The position numbers were made by a program, and so were the translations under genes. From positions 27,141,586-27,205,585 of the forward strand of contig CM040752.1 in the NCBI GenBank assembly GCA_022829145.1: a stretch of 64,000 nt of DNA, in the 5' to 3' direction. The notes under the pieces were generated by a model. The model made no database searches, was not told the DNA's origin, and saw only the letters and a list, made by a program, of their open reading frames with translations. The DNA is from Albula goreensis. Its lineage: Eukaryota; Chordata; Actinopteri; Albuliformes; Albulidae. Below are positions 24,401-36,533 of this stretch, one piece after another (the first letter of the stretch is position 1; every line of letters begins with the position of its first letter).

Positions 24401-26590
24401 AAATACTTTAAAAATCATTGTCATTTGTGACAGACCAGCAGCATAGTAATAATTCAAAGTATTGTCCAAAATGTGGGATTCATTAGTGCTACACGATTTA
24501 TGTTGTTTTTTTTTCTTGTTTGGTTTTTTAAATAGTCAAGGTTTTCAGTTTTTCAAAGTTAAGATTTCATTTAGAACAATGAATACATTATAAAATAATG
24601 ACCATTACAATTAGTTTAGAGCTTTTATACCTAACAATGAAAACCTTCAATAAACTAAAACAGCCCTACTTCAAAGGTATAATTAAAAGGTATTTAACCC
24701 TCTTCTTCATTTCTCCTCAGTCCACAGTTCTGAAAATATTCTGATGTCTCTTTTAGGCTCCCATTGTACACACACAGAAAAAGAATGACACTGAAAAAAG
24801 CAGTAATAGAAAATGCTAATAGAATAACTGTGCTGGTCCAAAGCTTCACTCGCTTTTAAGAAGAGGTGAGCCCTGCGAAAAGCCATATGATGGTAGAGGC
24901 AGCCCACTGCAATTCATCATTTATTTACCACCAGTCATTTACATTACATAAATAAGATAGATGTGTCTTCTGGATATTTGTTTAACATGATAGCTTTGGT
25001 ATTGTTTAATGTATAAAAGGCCCAATGATGTAAATCACTGCCCATTATAGCTAGCTCATTATTCGGTATTATGTATGAAATAGGCAGATCTTCTCTCTGG
25101 TAGCTGCCAGCCATTTTTGAAGCTAATATTAGCTAGCTAGTCACTAGCTATAATCCTGCCTGACGAGATCAGTTGGCCTATTTTTAAAAGTGGATGTGGT
25201 GTGTGTTTGAAAGCACACTTTAAAAGCAGATATGACGTATTGCCCAGTACAAACTATCAATCTGTCAGATGTATAACCTCTCAAAGTAACACTTTTGTAC
25301 TTCAATCTTTTCCTCCTTGCCTCTAGTTTTTGTCTGTTGAAACGCCAAGACCATAGAAAAAAACTAATTGAGGTAAGCGAATGGATGGCAGTAGTTATAA
25401 AGCCAAAAAGCCACTCCAGTTAATCAGTCAACATTACCTTAAAGTTTTGGTTGGATGAGTTTTTGTGGTTATGATTGTCACATGTTGTTTGTGCACCTCC
25501 TGAAGCGAATGGTGTGGGCACAGCCTGTCCGCTGTCGGTTGAATGCTCTGCCATGGTGTGCTGTGTTTTCAGCTCCAATAATAGTTGTTATTTTTCACTG
25601 TGGTCAGATATTTCTACAATGGTGCATAGAGTGAGGTAGGGGAGACCAGAGATGCAACAATTTTTACTTTTGCATCCATTACTCTGCTCTTATTTGTGCT
25701 CTTATTGAAATGATCCCCATACCTCCAATGCCTATGGAAAGTGTGAAAATATATCTGAAAGAAGTGAAATGTTACATTCCACCCTGCACCCAGGGGTAGT
25801 TATACCAGTGCCTGGGGTTAAATGTAACAAGTAGGTGAAGGTGCAGAAACTGAGCTGTCTTTTGCAACTTTTTTTCAGTCCTCCTCTAAATGTATCTGTT
25901 TGCTTTCAGACCTAAATAAGGTGAAGCTGGAATAATAGCTGTACCAAATTTCATAATTGTAATGACTCACCTGTGCCTATTATGTGCCTATCATTTGTTC
26001 ACCTGATGAGGTGACAATCCTTCATCACTGAACAGCTACTTTCATTAGTAAGCCTCTCCTGCTCATCAGTAGACACCCTATTGGCACTTCAATATCCTAC
26101 TCTGAGCAGCTCACAGGACCCTTTGTCCTGCAGCTGATGTAATGGTTTATAGTTTCTGCAAAAAGGTACATGCCAAATACCATAACTCTTCATCACAGTT
26201 CCACCCTGTACAACCTCATTTGAGGCTTTTCAGAGAATATCTGCAGACACTCCCCAATTAGTTTTTTTTTTCTTTTCATTTCCATCGATTGAAATGCTGA
26301 AAAATACAAGAAAATACAAAAATAACCATAGTTATATTTAGGGGATGGTTGTGAAACTTTTGAAAATCCACACCTGTTCTACCCCAGATGTAGTGATTCA
26401 CCTCCTTTTTCTTAAAAACAATTTTCATCTGAACGTCATTTTTAACAGGGAAAATCCAGCCTGGGCTTTGAATCATGGAAAGAGTGCATCTGTTGCCTGT
26501 AGCCCCCTCCTTTCCCTTCCCTGTGGTCTGTGTCACTGTGTTTCCCTCAGTAACCATGGCTGGTTAGTTTCTCCTGAGATTGTTATTATA
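24397..26590. other. Non-coding stretch, no gene seen
   Basis: AT-rich sequence. No supportable exon, RNA gene or named element. A GCTAGCTAG-type patch lies near 25130. Confidence 0.4.
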
Positions 26591-27300
26591 CATAATGTTC
26601 AGCCAAGGTCTGGGATCTGGAAAGTGTGTGTATGTTCTGTGATCCCACTGTTGTTGAAGCCATACTTTCAGTTTCATTTTGTCAGTGCTCACAAGTGGCC
26701 CTGCTGACCATTGGGTGTTCTAGTGTTGAAAATTTCAGTGAGTTTGAATGCACATTTGTATATTCTGTTATTTAAATGTTTTGCATTCACGCCTCATAAT
26801 CCCATTGTGGATCCTACTGTCATCATAGTATTATATGGTCAGCAGGACGAGTGTAGATTACTGTTTACTCTTCAGGATTGTTTCATTGCCCTTGAGTAGC
26901 AATACAGGTTTGTGTAGCATACAGCTGAACTACTGGGATGATAAACACTATTTCTTTCTCCCCGTAATTGAAAAAGACAGTGACATTACTGAAGGAAGAG
27001 CAGTACTGCAAAAATGGAAAATATTGAACCGGAAAACATAATGCATAATGTTGAGCCAAATTCCGGGATGTGGAGGAAAAAATGTGTTTTCTGTGGTCCC
27101 ATTGTTGGTAAAGCCATACTTTCCGTTTCATTCATCATAATGCTCACACTTGTTCCTGGAAGAACAAAACTGTGCTGTGGTGGACAACAGGTTCATTTAT
27201 TCACTATGCACAGCCCAAGTCTGACATCTGGATTTTGGGCAGTGTCTCTGTTCTTTTTTTTTTAAGCATACTTTCAGTTTCGTTCTGAAACATGCACGTG
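26591..27300 (+). repeat. Degenerate local repeat, three copies
   Basis: Three units in the same direction at about 26591-26700, 27044-27158 and 27204-27300. Shared landmarks in order are CATAATGTT(C/G)AGCC (CTATGCACAGCC in the third), a GGGAT(C/G)TGG or ACATCTGG, TGT(G)(G/A)TCCCA(C/T)TGTTG in the first two, and CATACTTTC(A/C)GTTTC in all three. Units one and two align over about 110 bases. Unit three is shorter and more diverged. The spacing is uneven (about 453 and 160 bases). I know no element with this sequence. Confidence 0.7.
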
Positions 27301-27516
27301 ACCTCTCAGCTAACCAGGCCAAGGACATGTTACTTGATTACCCAGAGTTGTTCGTATGGATCCATACTGATTGACTGTCATTGATCAATCCCTTAGAATA
27401 ATCCGTGCTGTAGGCTAATTGGTGTTGGGGGTGGGTTGATCACAGTAGATCACTTTTGACCGAATGACAGAAATCCATGCATAGGGACATGAGAGCACAA
27501 ATACAGATCAGTTCAG

Positions 27517-27520
<4 letters not shown>

Positions 27521-27597
<77 letters not shown>
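27521..27597. repeat. (TA)n microsatellite, long and pure
   Basis: About 38 TA units without interruption. Long TA arrays can form cruciforms and are often unstable. Confidence 0.95.
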
Positions 27598-27599
<2 letters not shown>

Positions 27600-30500
27600 T
27601 GTCCATGAAAAGTGATGGAAGAAAGAAGATTATCAAACTATTAGCATAACTATCAGCTGAGTCACAAGTAACTCAGCATGGGTCAAAATAAACAGATAGC
27701 AATCTCCTGCTCTGTTTGTGGTTAGTTTGCAGTGAGTTTGCTATTGTCAACATATCTGAGCTGGATTATTTGCATAGCTTCTCATCCTGTTCTACCTTTG
27801 CTGGTCTATCACACCTCATAGGGTTGGATATGTAACTCTCAGTTGCACTACACACACAGTGTTACTGTAACTCATTTTGTCCAATAGGAATCATGTGTAT
27901 TTTCTCACATTGCACAGTTTCACTTTTCATGGTTCAGCCTTTTTTTAACTATCCTGTAGTGAACAGCTTTGTAGAAGTACCTATCACATTGACTCATCAA
28001 GATGTTAGTGAAATATTTTTCAGCTCTTGGTTTTCAGTTATTGCCGTGATCTGTTGTAAGATAATTGGTTATCAATGCAACATGAGCATGGGCATAAATT
28101 AAGGAGGATGGGGGAATTGGGACCGTGTATCAAACCCTAAACTCACTCATACTACAGTGCTAAAGGCAGCCCCTGAAGAGGAACAGACTGATGATACGGA
28201 GAGAAAGACACAATGTTGCCTGTTTGCTTTTGTCTCCAGGTATGTTTTAAACTGATAGCCTGGAGGAATACACAAATATTTACAGTGCAGGGGTCTCCCC
28301 AGACTGTTTACGGTGCTGCATCGCATTCTCCAATCCCTGTGGCCGTAGGGAAACAAGCCTGAGGTATGTATTCATTTCAATCATGAAGAGAGCTTTCTCC
28401 CATCACTGTCAGTTCAACAGTCTGCGTTCCAGCCAGTGGACTTTAATAAGTGTGATGTTTCTCTCCTACTTCCTTTGAAAAATCTGCCTACATGTTGACT
28501 GAATAGCTTTCTGAACCATTGCTTTTGGAGCAAACCTGATCTCATTATAGTGCCACCCTCTTCGCTTTTAATCAGACCCCATTATAGTCCATCACAGTCC
28601 CCCAGCTATTAGCAGGAATAGAAATGGAACGTCAGCAGCCAAAAACAGTGCATCCGGATGACGCTTAGGAGAAGAACTCTGGATTAAAAAATGGAGATTT
28701 GTTGTTTGATTTGTTCAGTGTGAATTGTAATCTGGCCTAGGTTACAAATGAATTGAATTTAGAACGGTCTCAGTCGCAGAGCATGTTAGAATGTTAACCA
28801 AATAATAGATTGGATCAATGATGAACAGAACCAATGTTTTAAATAGTCTTGAAAAGTATGTTTTTATTAGCATATATGATTTAGAGAAAAAGGAAATCAC
28901 CTGATTTCTAGGAACAGTCTTGGCTGAGGCTTGGCTGAGTACCCGCATGCCAAATTATTCAGTTCAGAATTTCCTAAATACACACTGTTTCATCTCCAAT
29001 ATGACTATGACCAAGAAAATGTTTTTTTTAATATCACTGTCTTATTTATACATTTTTGGGTTAAAACCACATGTCATCAAATCTTAATTGCCTGTTTTCA
29101 CTTTGTGTCCCCATCTGGACAGTAAAATCAAAAAAATGGAAAATGAGGGTTAAGGGCATGTGGGGGTACACCTGTTACTCTTTCACATGGTATCAGCTTA
29201 TTAAACAAGAGCAATACAGTGCATTCAAACTTTAAAAGTATGTTTTGGTGACTTAAAGTAAACCCAACTATTTATAAGCATCCATTTCCCACTTAAAGGG
29301 CTTGCAAGAGTTCTTACATCAAAGCAAGCTATTTGTAAAAGAAGAGGAAAGATGTTGAACTCCAAAAAAAACACTTTGCTTGCCAGTGTAGGCTGAACGT
29401 ATTGATTTTTGTTTCCAAATATGTTATCCAAAAAACCCATTTGTCCCAAATATCCTGTGTAAAAGACGACAAACAAACAGTCTCAGTCTTTGTCTGTCCT
29501 GCAGTTAACCCGCTCAGGTCTGAAGGGCTATGTAATTCTGTATGCATGGCGCAGACAGGACAATATCAGACTGTTACTCATGGTCTTGTAAAAATGCACT
29601 TTAAGTGCTTCCCCTTTGTATACTCTGTGTTATGGTATTAGGAGGAGAATTACAGTCATGCCTGCCCCCACAGTTTAGTTGTGTTGAGAGCGTTTGCACG
29701 TACGAACGCCACCCAAAATCAGAAATCGCTCTTATGCAAACATCAGCCATATTTCAGTGTAAACGTGTCTTGCCATCAGACTTGATGGTCAACAGTGACT
29801 TGCCTCAGCTTGCAACTAACTTGCGTTGTTGTGCTACTTTTCAGGCATTTGGCATTTAGTAACCCTTCCTGCTTCTCCATTCAAGTTGGAGTGAACCATA
29901 CATCCTCTCAGGTTCAGGCAATACCACACACTCATGTACAGCTGGCAGCTTGCACTTCTCCCAGTACTTCACAGTGCTACAGGATTTCCTTCATTGATGA
30001 TGACTGCTAGCCTGTGGGCACCTGGCACATCCTTGGTAGGAACTAACTCTAATGTGTGAAAGCGCACCCTAACTATGGCAAAGACAATTCTGAATTCCCC
30101 ATGATCCTCTTTGAAGCCCCTTTTTCCGCCAATTATCAAATTTGACTTTTTTTGGCTTTCCATTTCCTAATGTCACCTAAAAACAGAAATATTTCACTCC
30201 AGGTGTAGGCTCAATGCCTTATTGGCTCACTGACAAAAAAACTCAAAGAGGGCGAAACCAATTCATAGAAGACAGAAGAGGGACTTGAGGGCAGGGATGC
30301 TTACACAGGTTAATGTGACTGTGTCACGTCAAAATTATGCAACCCCCTCCCCCTCGTAACTCATTACTGCCTCCCAAGTTGTCATTGGTATCAAAGCAGG
30401 TAGCCAGAGTAGGAATATAGGTGGCACCAGGCTTAACGGAAGCCAAACACAGGCTTAATGTAATGCCTTGTAGAATATTAATTTATGTATGATGCAGAAT

Positions 30501-31504
30501 ACAGTTATACATCCACTCTGTAATCTGTACTTGTTACAGCAGAGAAAAACATGTTTCAATGCTCTGTTTTAATGATCCTAACTCATGGTTCAACAGTCTA
30601 TATAAAATGTTATTACCTTGAGTAATTGCTGCTGTTTTTACTTCAAAACTACATGGCAACAATTTCACACAAACAGACTGTAGCAATTTCATGGCTTCAC
30701 CTTTTACTTTCCAAACTGCTGTATGTGACTTCTGCCCCAATATCACATGAATGTTGGTTTTCAAATAAATGATGCTCCTGAAATTTACAATAATGCAGTG
30801 TTTTTATAGTTGTGCTGTAAGTTTCGACTGTCAAAATGGAGCCCTCAGTGTCGATCATTTTAGTATGTTCAAGGACCATGTATTACCTCATAGTCTGTCT
30901 GAACTATTCTACCTCTGTACTATTTTTGGCTTTTGATGTATAGTCTGTTTCATTGGGCAGATGTTTTGTTTCACTTGTTTTGGCAGTAGCAAGACCAGAT
31001 AAATGAATGGTACTGGAAGCATTCATGGCCTGATCTCTGTGCTAGAGAGTTTCATTTCAAACAAAATTATTTTAATGTCTGTCTTATAAGTATTTGATAT
31101 GAACACACCCAGAAAATATGTCACACTCATGAAAGACAAGATGCACTTGCTTTCTCATAAACAACATTTGTTTTTATGGGTCTTTCCTTGACTGGGGTTG
31201 TTGTTTCCCTTTGGGAAAATAAAATCTGATGGGTCAGATGGCAAAGAACAGAGTAGTCAATTTTCCCCCAGAACTGAAACCTCTAGTAAGGAAGCACAAT
31301 GAGAGGTAGTGTGGAACCTGTGTGATGCGAGGTAGTAGTTGGCAGGAGATTGCTCACTGGTGGCAAGGGCATATGCCCATTTTACTCATTTACTGGTGTA
31401 CATGGCTACCTTGAAACATTGAGAATTATTTGAATGGGAGGTGCCATCCTCTGGCTTTGAAGCAAATCCTCACAACTGAGGGCAGGGTCAAATGGCACAT
31501 GCAG
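27598..31504. other. Non-coding stretch, no gene seen
   Basis: No exon recognised. Blocks at about 28140-28640 and 29990-30170 have the higher complexity typical of conserved non-coding DNA, but I cannot test conservation. Confidence 0.4.
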
Positions 31505-31668
31505 CCTCTCTGATTGGCAGGGCTGCAGTAGGGGAGGAGATCAGGGACTCCTGTCTTAGTGATTATGTCAGTTACTCTGGGAGACGGTCTGAGAGAAGGG
31601 AGAGAGGGACCTGCCTGCTGCCTGTCCAATCCAAAACTTTTCCTCCTGGTCATGACTCAAATGAACAG
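31505..31668 (+). promoter_or_regulatory. Candidate promoter and non-coding exon of slco4a1
   Basis: An inverted CCAAT box in TGATTGGCAG (about 31510-31519) is followed by a purine-rich GC-moderate stretch and then AACAG|GTGCGT, a good donor with its exon ending at 31668. The next plausible acceptor in the same direction that leads into known coding sequence is the slco4a1 one at 35475, giving an intron of about 3.8 kb. All of this is by inspection. The exon start is unknown. Confidence 0.25.
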
Positions 31669-34600
31669 GTGCGTTTTTCAGTCTTTTAAAAAAATATTTT
31701 GACATGAACTTCTGTTACTGCAAGCTTTCATGCTATTCAGTGTGAAGTGAGTGAATGACCCTCTGGAGAGAGTAAGCTGTAGTTAGCAGGTTAGCTTAGA
31801 GTGTAGGTGAGAGGTTTGTAATTCTCCTCCGTCAGTGGGATTTCTGAGACTGGATAACAGGATTGTCGTAGAGAGGGTATTTTGCTGTTTCAGCATAGGC
31901 TGTAAGAAGCTTGGCTGCATATGGTTACTATAAAGGTAGCAGAATATAGAGTGTGGTCTCTCTTTCTGTACAGTCACTTAAATACATAAAGGAGAGGTCA
32001 AGAAAAGTATCATGAAGAGGTTAAATGCTTAATATTTGTTTAAAACAAGAAGTGTGAAACCATTTCTAAGTAACAGAAGTCTGACTTTTAATTGTACAAC
32101 TTTAAACAGCATATTAATGTAAGCCATGATGATGTATGTACTAACAATTCATTTATATTTTCATTTATAATATTTGCAGCAGTAATATTTTAAGATCTGT
32201 AATCAGTAATAGAAAGGGTTTCTTTCCCCAGAATGTGTCCTGCTGGAGTGCTAAGTTGAAGTCAATAAGAATGGCAAAGAAAGATGTATTTGTGATTAAA
32301 CTGTGTGGAACTTTGTATTTTCTACACAACATTACAGAAACTGAGCACAATGAAGCAAACTCTGGAAAAGCATATATTAAGCAAGAATAATGTAATCTAG
32401 GCTAGAATTTTAAATTCTACATTAAACTGATCGAGGCTATTTAAAAGACCAGTTTCCACATACAGAAGTATATTTTTCTATGTTTGTGAGAAACTGAAAC
32501 AATGTCACTTTTTCTCTAATGCTGAATGGTTTGATATATTTTTAAGAAAAATCATTTTAAAATAACAAAGTTGGAAAGTTTGATGTGCACAATGACTTTA
32601 CCCTCATAACTCTTGAGTATGATCTAATACTCTAAGGAGGAGCAGTGAGCCACTGCTCCACTGTCCCAAATGGACAATACAGTAGGAATGCTCATCATTT
32701 AGTCACAGCTCAAAATACTGTAATGTACAGTAACACAAAGAAGAAGCTGTTGTTCAGTAAAATGCTTAAGCATGTCAGGCAATGCATTTCTCAATAACTG
32801 CATTTGATGTAAAAACCTTTTCAAGAGAGAAGCGTGATTTTGGAAGAATCAAACAGCTGGACAGTTACAACTGAGGCAGGATTTTGAAGATGAAGGCACT
32901 GAGGTGATGAACTGATAGTGAGTTAAGTGTCTGATGTAAATCACTTTGTAACCAAAATGTAACCAAGGTACACAGCAGAATCTTACGATCCTGCAAGAGC
33001 TCTGCTGTCAAAATTGCATTGCCACAGGATCACATCTAAAACTTGTTTGACTGCATGCCAAAGAGTTCTGAAACCATCATTTAAAATCATGGCGTGAACC
33101 AAACAATATTTAACGAATAAGGTCAAATTCCGTGTCAGCCACTGCACACAAATGCATGTAATGTTGCGATCAGGAGTTTAATCTGTCACTATTTCCATGT
33201 TTATTTAAATGTGAATAATTCTGTTTGACTGCCCATGTGCTGTTTAATCTCAAGTTGAAGATACTTTATTTCTTGGGTCATTGCAAGATGGGAGGGAGAG
33301 CAGCATTGTGGTAGCATAAGGCCACAAGACTGCAGGGCAGAACATGCCAGTGCAGAGAAGGGATGTGTACCGTGACTCCTTCGGATGAAACCATTTTGAT
33401 GGCACACTTGACAAACTACATTCTTACCATTAACACTTAAATGACATACCTGAAACACAGTCAATTCCTGTGGAGTAATCATTAGACAAAATTATGTCGG
33501 CTATATAAAATCAGTTAATTCAATATCACACAAAATTACAAAATCCTTGAATGATTGCATAATTTTGCATGCAGCAATTGTTTTAAAAAATTGACTCAAA
33601 CTTTTTGACAAACATTGTCCCACCAGGTTTATAATATTGTGTTGTGAAGCAAGGACAGAAATAATATGCAATACTTGAAATTAAATCTCAATTATAATTC
33701 ATCTGATGAGCAGAAATACTGATCCATGATGCTTTTTGTAATCGGCAGTATTATTTACATATAGATTTTAATTATTTCACCATGCTGAAGGGTTCAGTAC
33801 CAGCACCCCATCTGGGTTTTAATTACACATGCTCTGAATCTATTGTTGAATTACTGTGGCAGATACACATAGCTGTGGAATGGACAGACAGGGGTTACTG
33901 CTGTTCCATCTGCACACAGATCAGTGGAGGGTGAATGCTCTTTGTTCCTCTGTGTCAGCTGAGGCTGAAGCAGCCAAGTGGACACACAGCTTTGTCCACC
34001 GGGGGCTTCGTACCGCTGTTAGCATGACTTGCTGTGTGGCCCCTAAAACAGCAGCATGTTATAGTGTAACGCTGTTCTTCACGTGGCACATGAACACATA
34101 TCTGCTCATACAGCCTGCTCACTCTGCCTGTCGCTCACAACAAATCATCATAGCTCGCCCCACAAATGTGAAATGAGAAAGTGTCCATCCATCCCTGGCT
34201 TATCTCTGTAACTCTCGTGATGTGTCCATTGGGCCAGCGGTCAGTGACCAGGTTCTGTGGAACCTACCCCTCTGTAGTCACCTCAGAATTACAGTTTAGC
34301 CTAAGCAAGATTCATATTTCATCAGACCCCTTTACAGTCAGCAGTAAATGATCAATTAACCCACATTTATAAACTTAAGTTTTGGCAAATGAGGACACGT
34401 ATCTTCTCTCTGGCCTTCTCAGTGCAGTCATTACAGTTTCTCTTTTACTGGGGCTCCAGCACTAGGGTAGCCACTGTCTCAGCCCAACAAAAGTGTTTAG
34501 AAGAAGTGAACCACAGCTCTCAGCTCCAACTGTCTTTTGTTTTATGGGATTTTTTATGGTACAGTGAAGAAATGGAGCACACTCAACAATTAAACTACCA

Positions 34601-35475
34601 ATTAAGATAAACTACTTTAGAATATACCTACTCAGTCGTCATAGAGACCAGTTCGGTCAGGACTTTACTTTTGGTCTATGTCCTGGCTTACAGACAGCCT
34701 TTTCATTTGATGTTACAGAAGGCTTTCAAAACACAAAGACGTAGACTAATGGAGATACAGAGGTGAACGAAGAAGTATTCCAGTAAACTCTGGAAAAGTT
34801 TTTCCTCTTAAGTTACTTAAGGGAGTGGCCTAAGAGATTTGGAAGAGTCAAGTATTCACAAAGTCAGAGGTGTCACCTCTTCCAGATGGTCTTGTTGAGA
34901 ACATCATGCACTTTTGTTCAACTTGGTGTTTTTCTTCTCCACTTTGCTTTTGTTACTAGTGTTTATATGAAACACCCAAATTGCCTACATTAATTATTAT
35001 GTTTGAGATTTCATTCAAAATAGGTCAAACTGTTAATTTGCTCAGACCTGTACACAGTTTCATCTTTTTTTATATATTTTTTCAAACACAAGGTTGAACG
35101 TTTTCTAGGTGGTCATTGGTGAAGCTGGACAAAGGAATGATTGTGTAAGTGTACTGGCCGCACAGCTGCTGTGTGACTGGAGGAAGAACTGGCCAGTAGA
35201 GTTTCCCTCTGAAGCAGAGCTAATCCTCACAGAGCTTTGCTTGGTGGCTCTGCAAAGGCCACTTTGGTCCCTTTGCATCCCATATATGCAGTGGGGCATG
35301 GATTGTGCATTACAGTTCAGGCTGCTGTAGTGTATGTGGAAAATATAACTCTTATTTCTCTTGTGATGTTTCCTCATTTGCGTTTGTTCTTCTTTTGTCT
35401 CAGTGAACTCTGCAAATGTGTAATCTAGTATTGTACGTGACTTGAACCACAAAGTAGTTTCTTCTCATTTTGCAG
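31669..35475. other. Non-coding stretch, probable intron upstream of the coding exon
   Basis: No coding exon recognised. The 3' end has a good acceptor: a pyrimidine-rich TTTCTTCTCATTTTGCAG ends at 35475. If slco4a1 begins further upstream, this whole stretch is intron. Confidence 0.4.
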
Positions 35476-35722
35476 GATGAAGTCCCTGAAGCGCTTTGGC
35501 GAGTCATTCTCTGACAAGTGTCCAGTGTAGAAGAGACTTCCTCATCGCCACTCTGATCCTGTTTACAGTTCTGTAGTCCTGTAATATCCATGGTGCACAG
35601 GGGCTGAAAGGGTTAGTGACCAGCAGAGGAACAAGTGTCAGTGACCCTCTCCCCTTCCCGTTTTTCAAAGGAAAGGAAAAAACCCTCACTCTGCCTTCCA
35701 TCTTGGAGTAAGGCTCCAAGCA
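35476..35722 (+). other. slco4a1: slco4a1 5' UTR part of first coding exon, with two uORFs
   Basis: Between the acceptor at 35475 and the main ATG at 35723 there are two upstream start codons. The first opens at 35477, directly after the splice site, and runs 17 codons to TAG at 35528-35530. It is in the same frame as the main reading frame but closed by that stop. The second opens at 35590 and ends at TGA 35605-35607. The main ATG has G at -3. Two uORFs this close would be expected to lower translation, if the transcript is spliced as proposed. Confidence 0.55.
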
Positions 35723-36533
35723 ATGCCCAACCTTCTCAATGCAGATTCCTCCTTCAGCTCCAAACAGGAGCTGCTGGACCTTCATGATGGTCCAACCAGT
35801 GCTACCTTGGACACACCCAGCCCAGCTGAATCCCAGCAAGATGATTCCCCAATGGGCTCCAGTGCTGGAAGCCCTGGCATAGATGGCCCTGAAGGAAGGA
35901 GGAATGGGGCATCGGTAACAGGACAGGGCTACGGGGACGAGACGGAAACCCCATACGGGATAAAATTCATCCCGAACAAGTCGGAGCACCTCTGTGGCTG
36001 GGGGGCTCTCACACCCCGGGTGATCCAGACCTTCAACACGCCGCGCTGGGTGCTGTTCTTCCTCTGCGTGGCCTCCTTCCTCCAGGGCATGATCGTCAAT
36101 GGCTTCATCAACACGGTGGTGACCTCCATTGAGCGGCGCTTCGACCTGCGAAGTTACCAGACAGGGCTGATCGCCAGCTCGTACGACATTGCTGCCTGCA
36201 TCTGCTTGGCCTTCGTCAGCTACTTCGGGGGCACGGGCCACAAACCCAAGTGGCTGGGCTGGGGGGTGCTGATCATGGCCTTGGGCTCGCTGGTCTTCGC
36301 CCTGCCCCACTTCACCACCCCACCCTACCAGGTGAGCATGCTGGAGCAGACGGGCCTCTGCTCGGCCAACCTCACCAGCCCCTGCCAGGAGAGCAGCAGC
36401 AGCCTGTCCAACTACCGCTTCGTCTTCATGCTGGGACAGTTCCTGCATGGCATGGGAGCCACACCCCTCTACACCCTGGGCGTCACCTACCTGGATGAGA
36501 ATGTCAAGTCCAGCTATGCACCTGTCTATATTG
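35723..36533 (+). CDS. slco4a1: slco4a1 coding exon 1
   Basis: Encodes residues 1-270 and the first base of codon 271. The start is the ATG giving [10 protein letters not shown]. The upstream ATG in this frame (35477) is closed by a stop. The first 90 residues are Ser/Pro/Gly-rich and poorly conserved in the family, and clear family sequence begins at CGWGALTP (residues 91-98). The exon holds TM1 to TM4. It is GC-rich in third positions compared with the AT-rich introns. The donor is ATTG|GTGAGT. Confidence 0.95.

Noticed and set aside
1-35475. miR-1 and miR-133a hairpins expected from human synteny
   Set aside because: I looked for TGGAATGTAAAGAAGT and TTGGTCCCCTTCAACC on both strands and found neither. 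A TTTGGTCCCTTTGCA near 35270 is not miR-133.
35504-36448. 314-codon open frame on the minus strand
   Set aside because: It lies antisense to the GC-rich slco4a1 exon 1. Its protein has no recognisable domain, and the plus strand is clearly the coding one.
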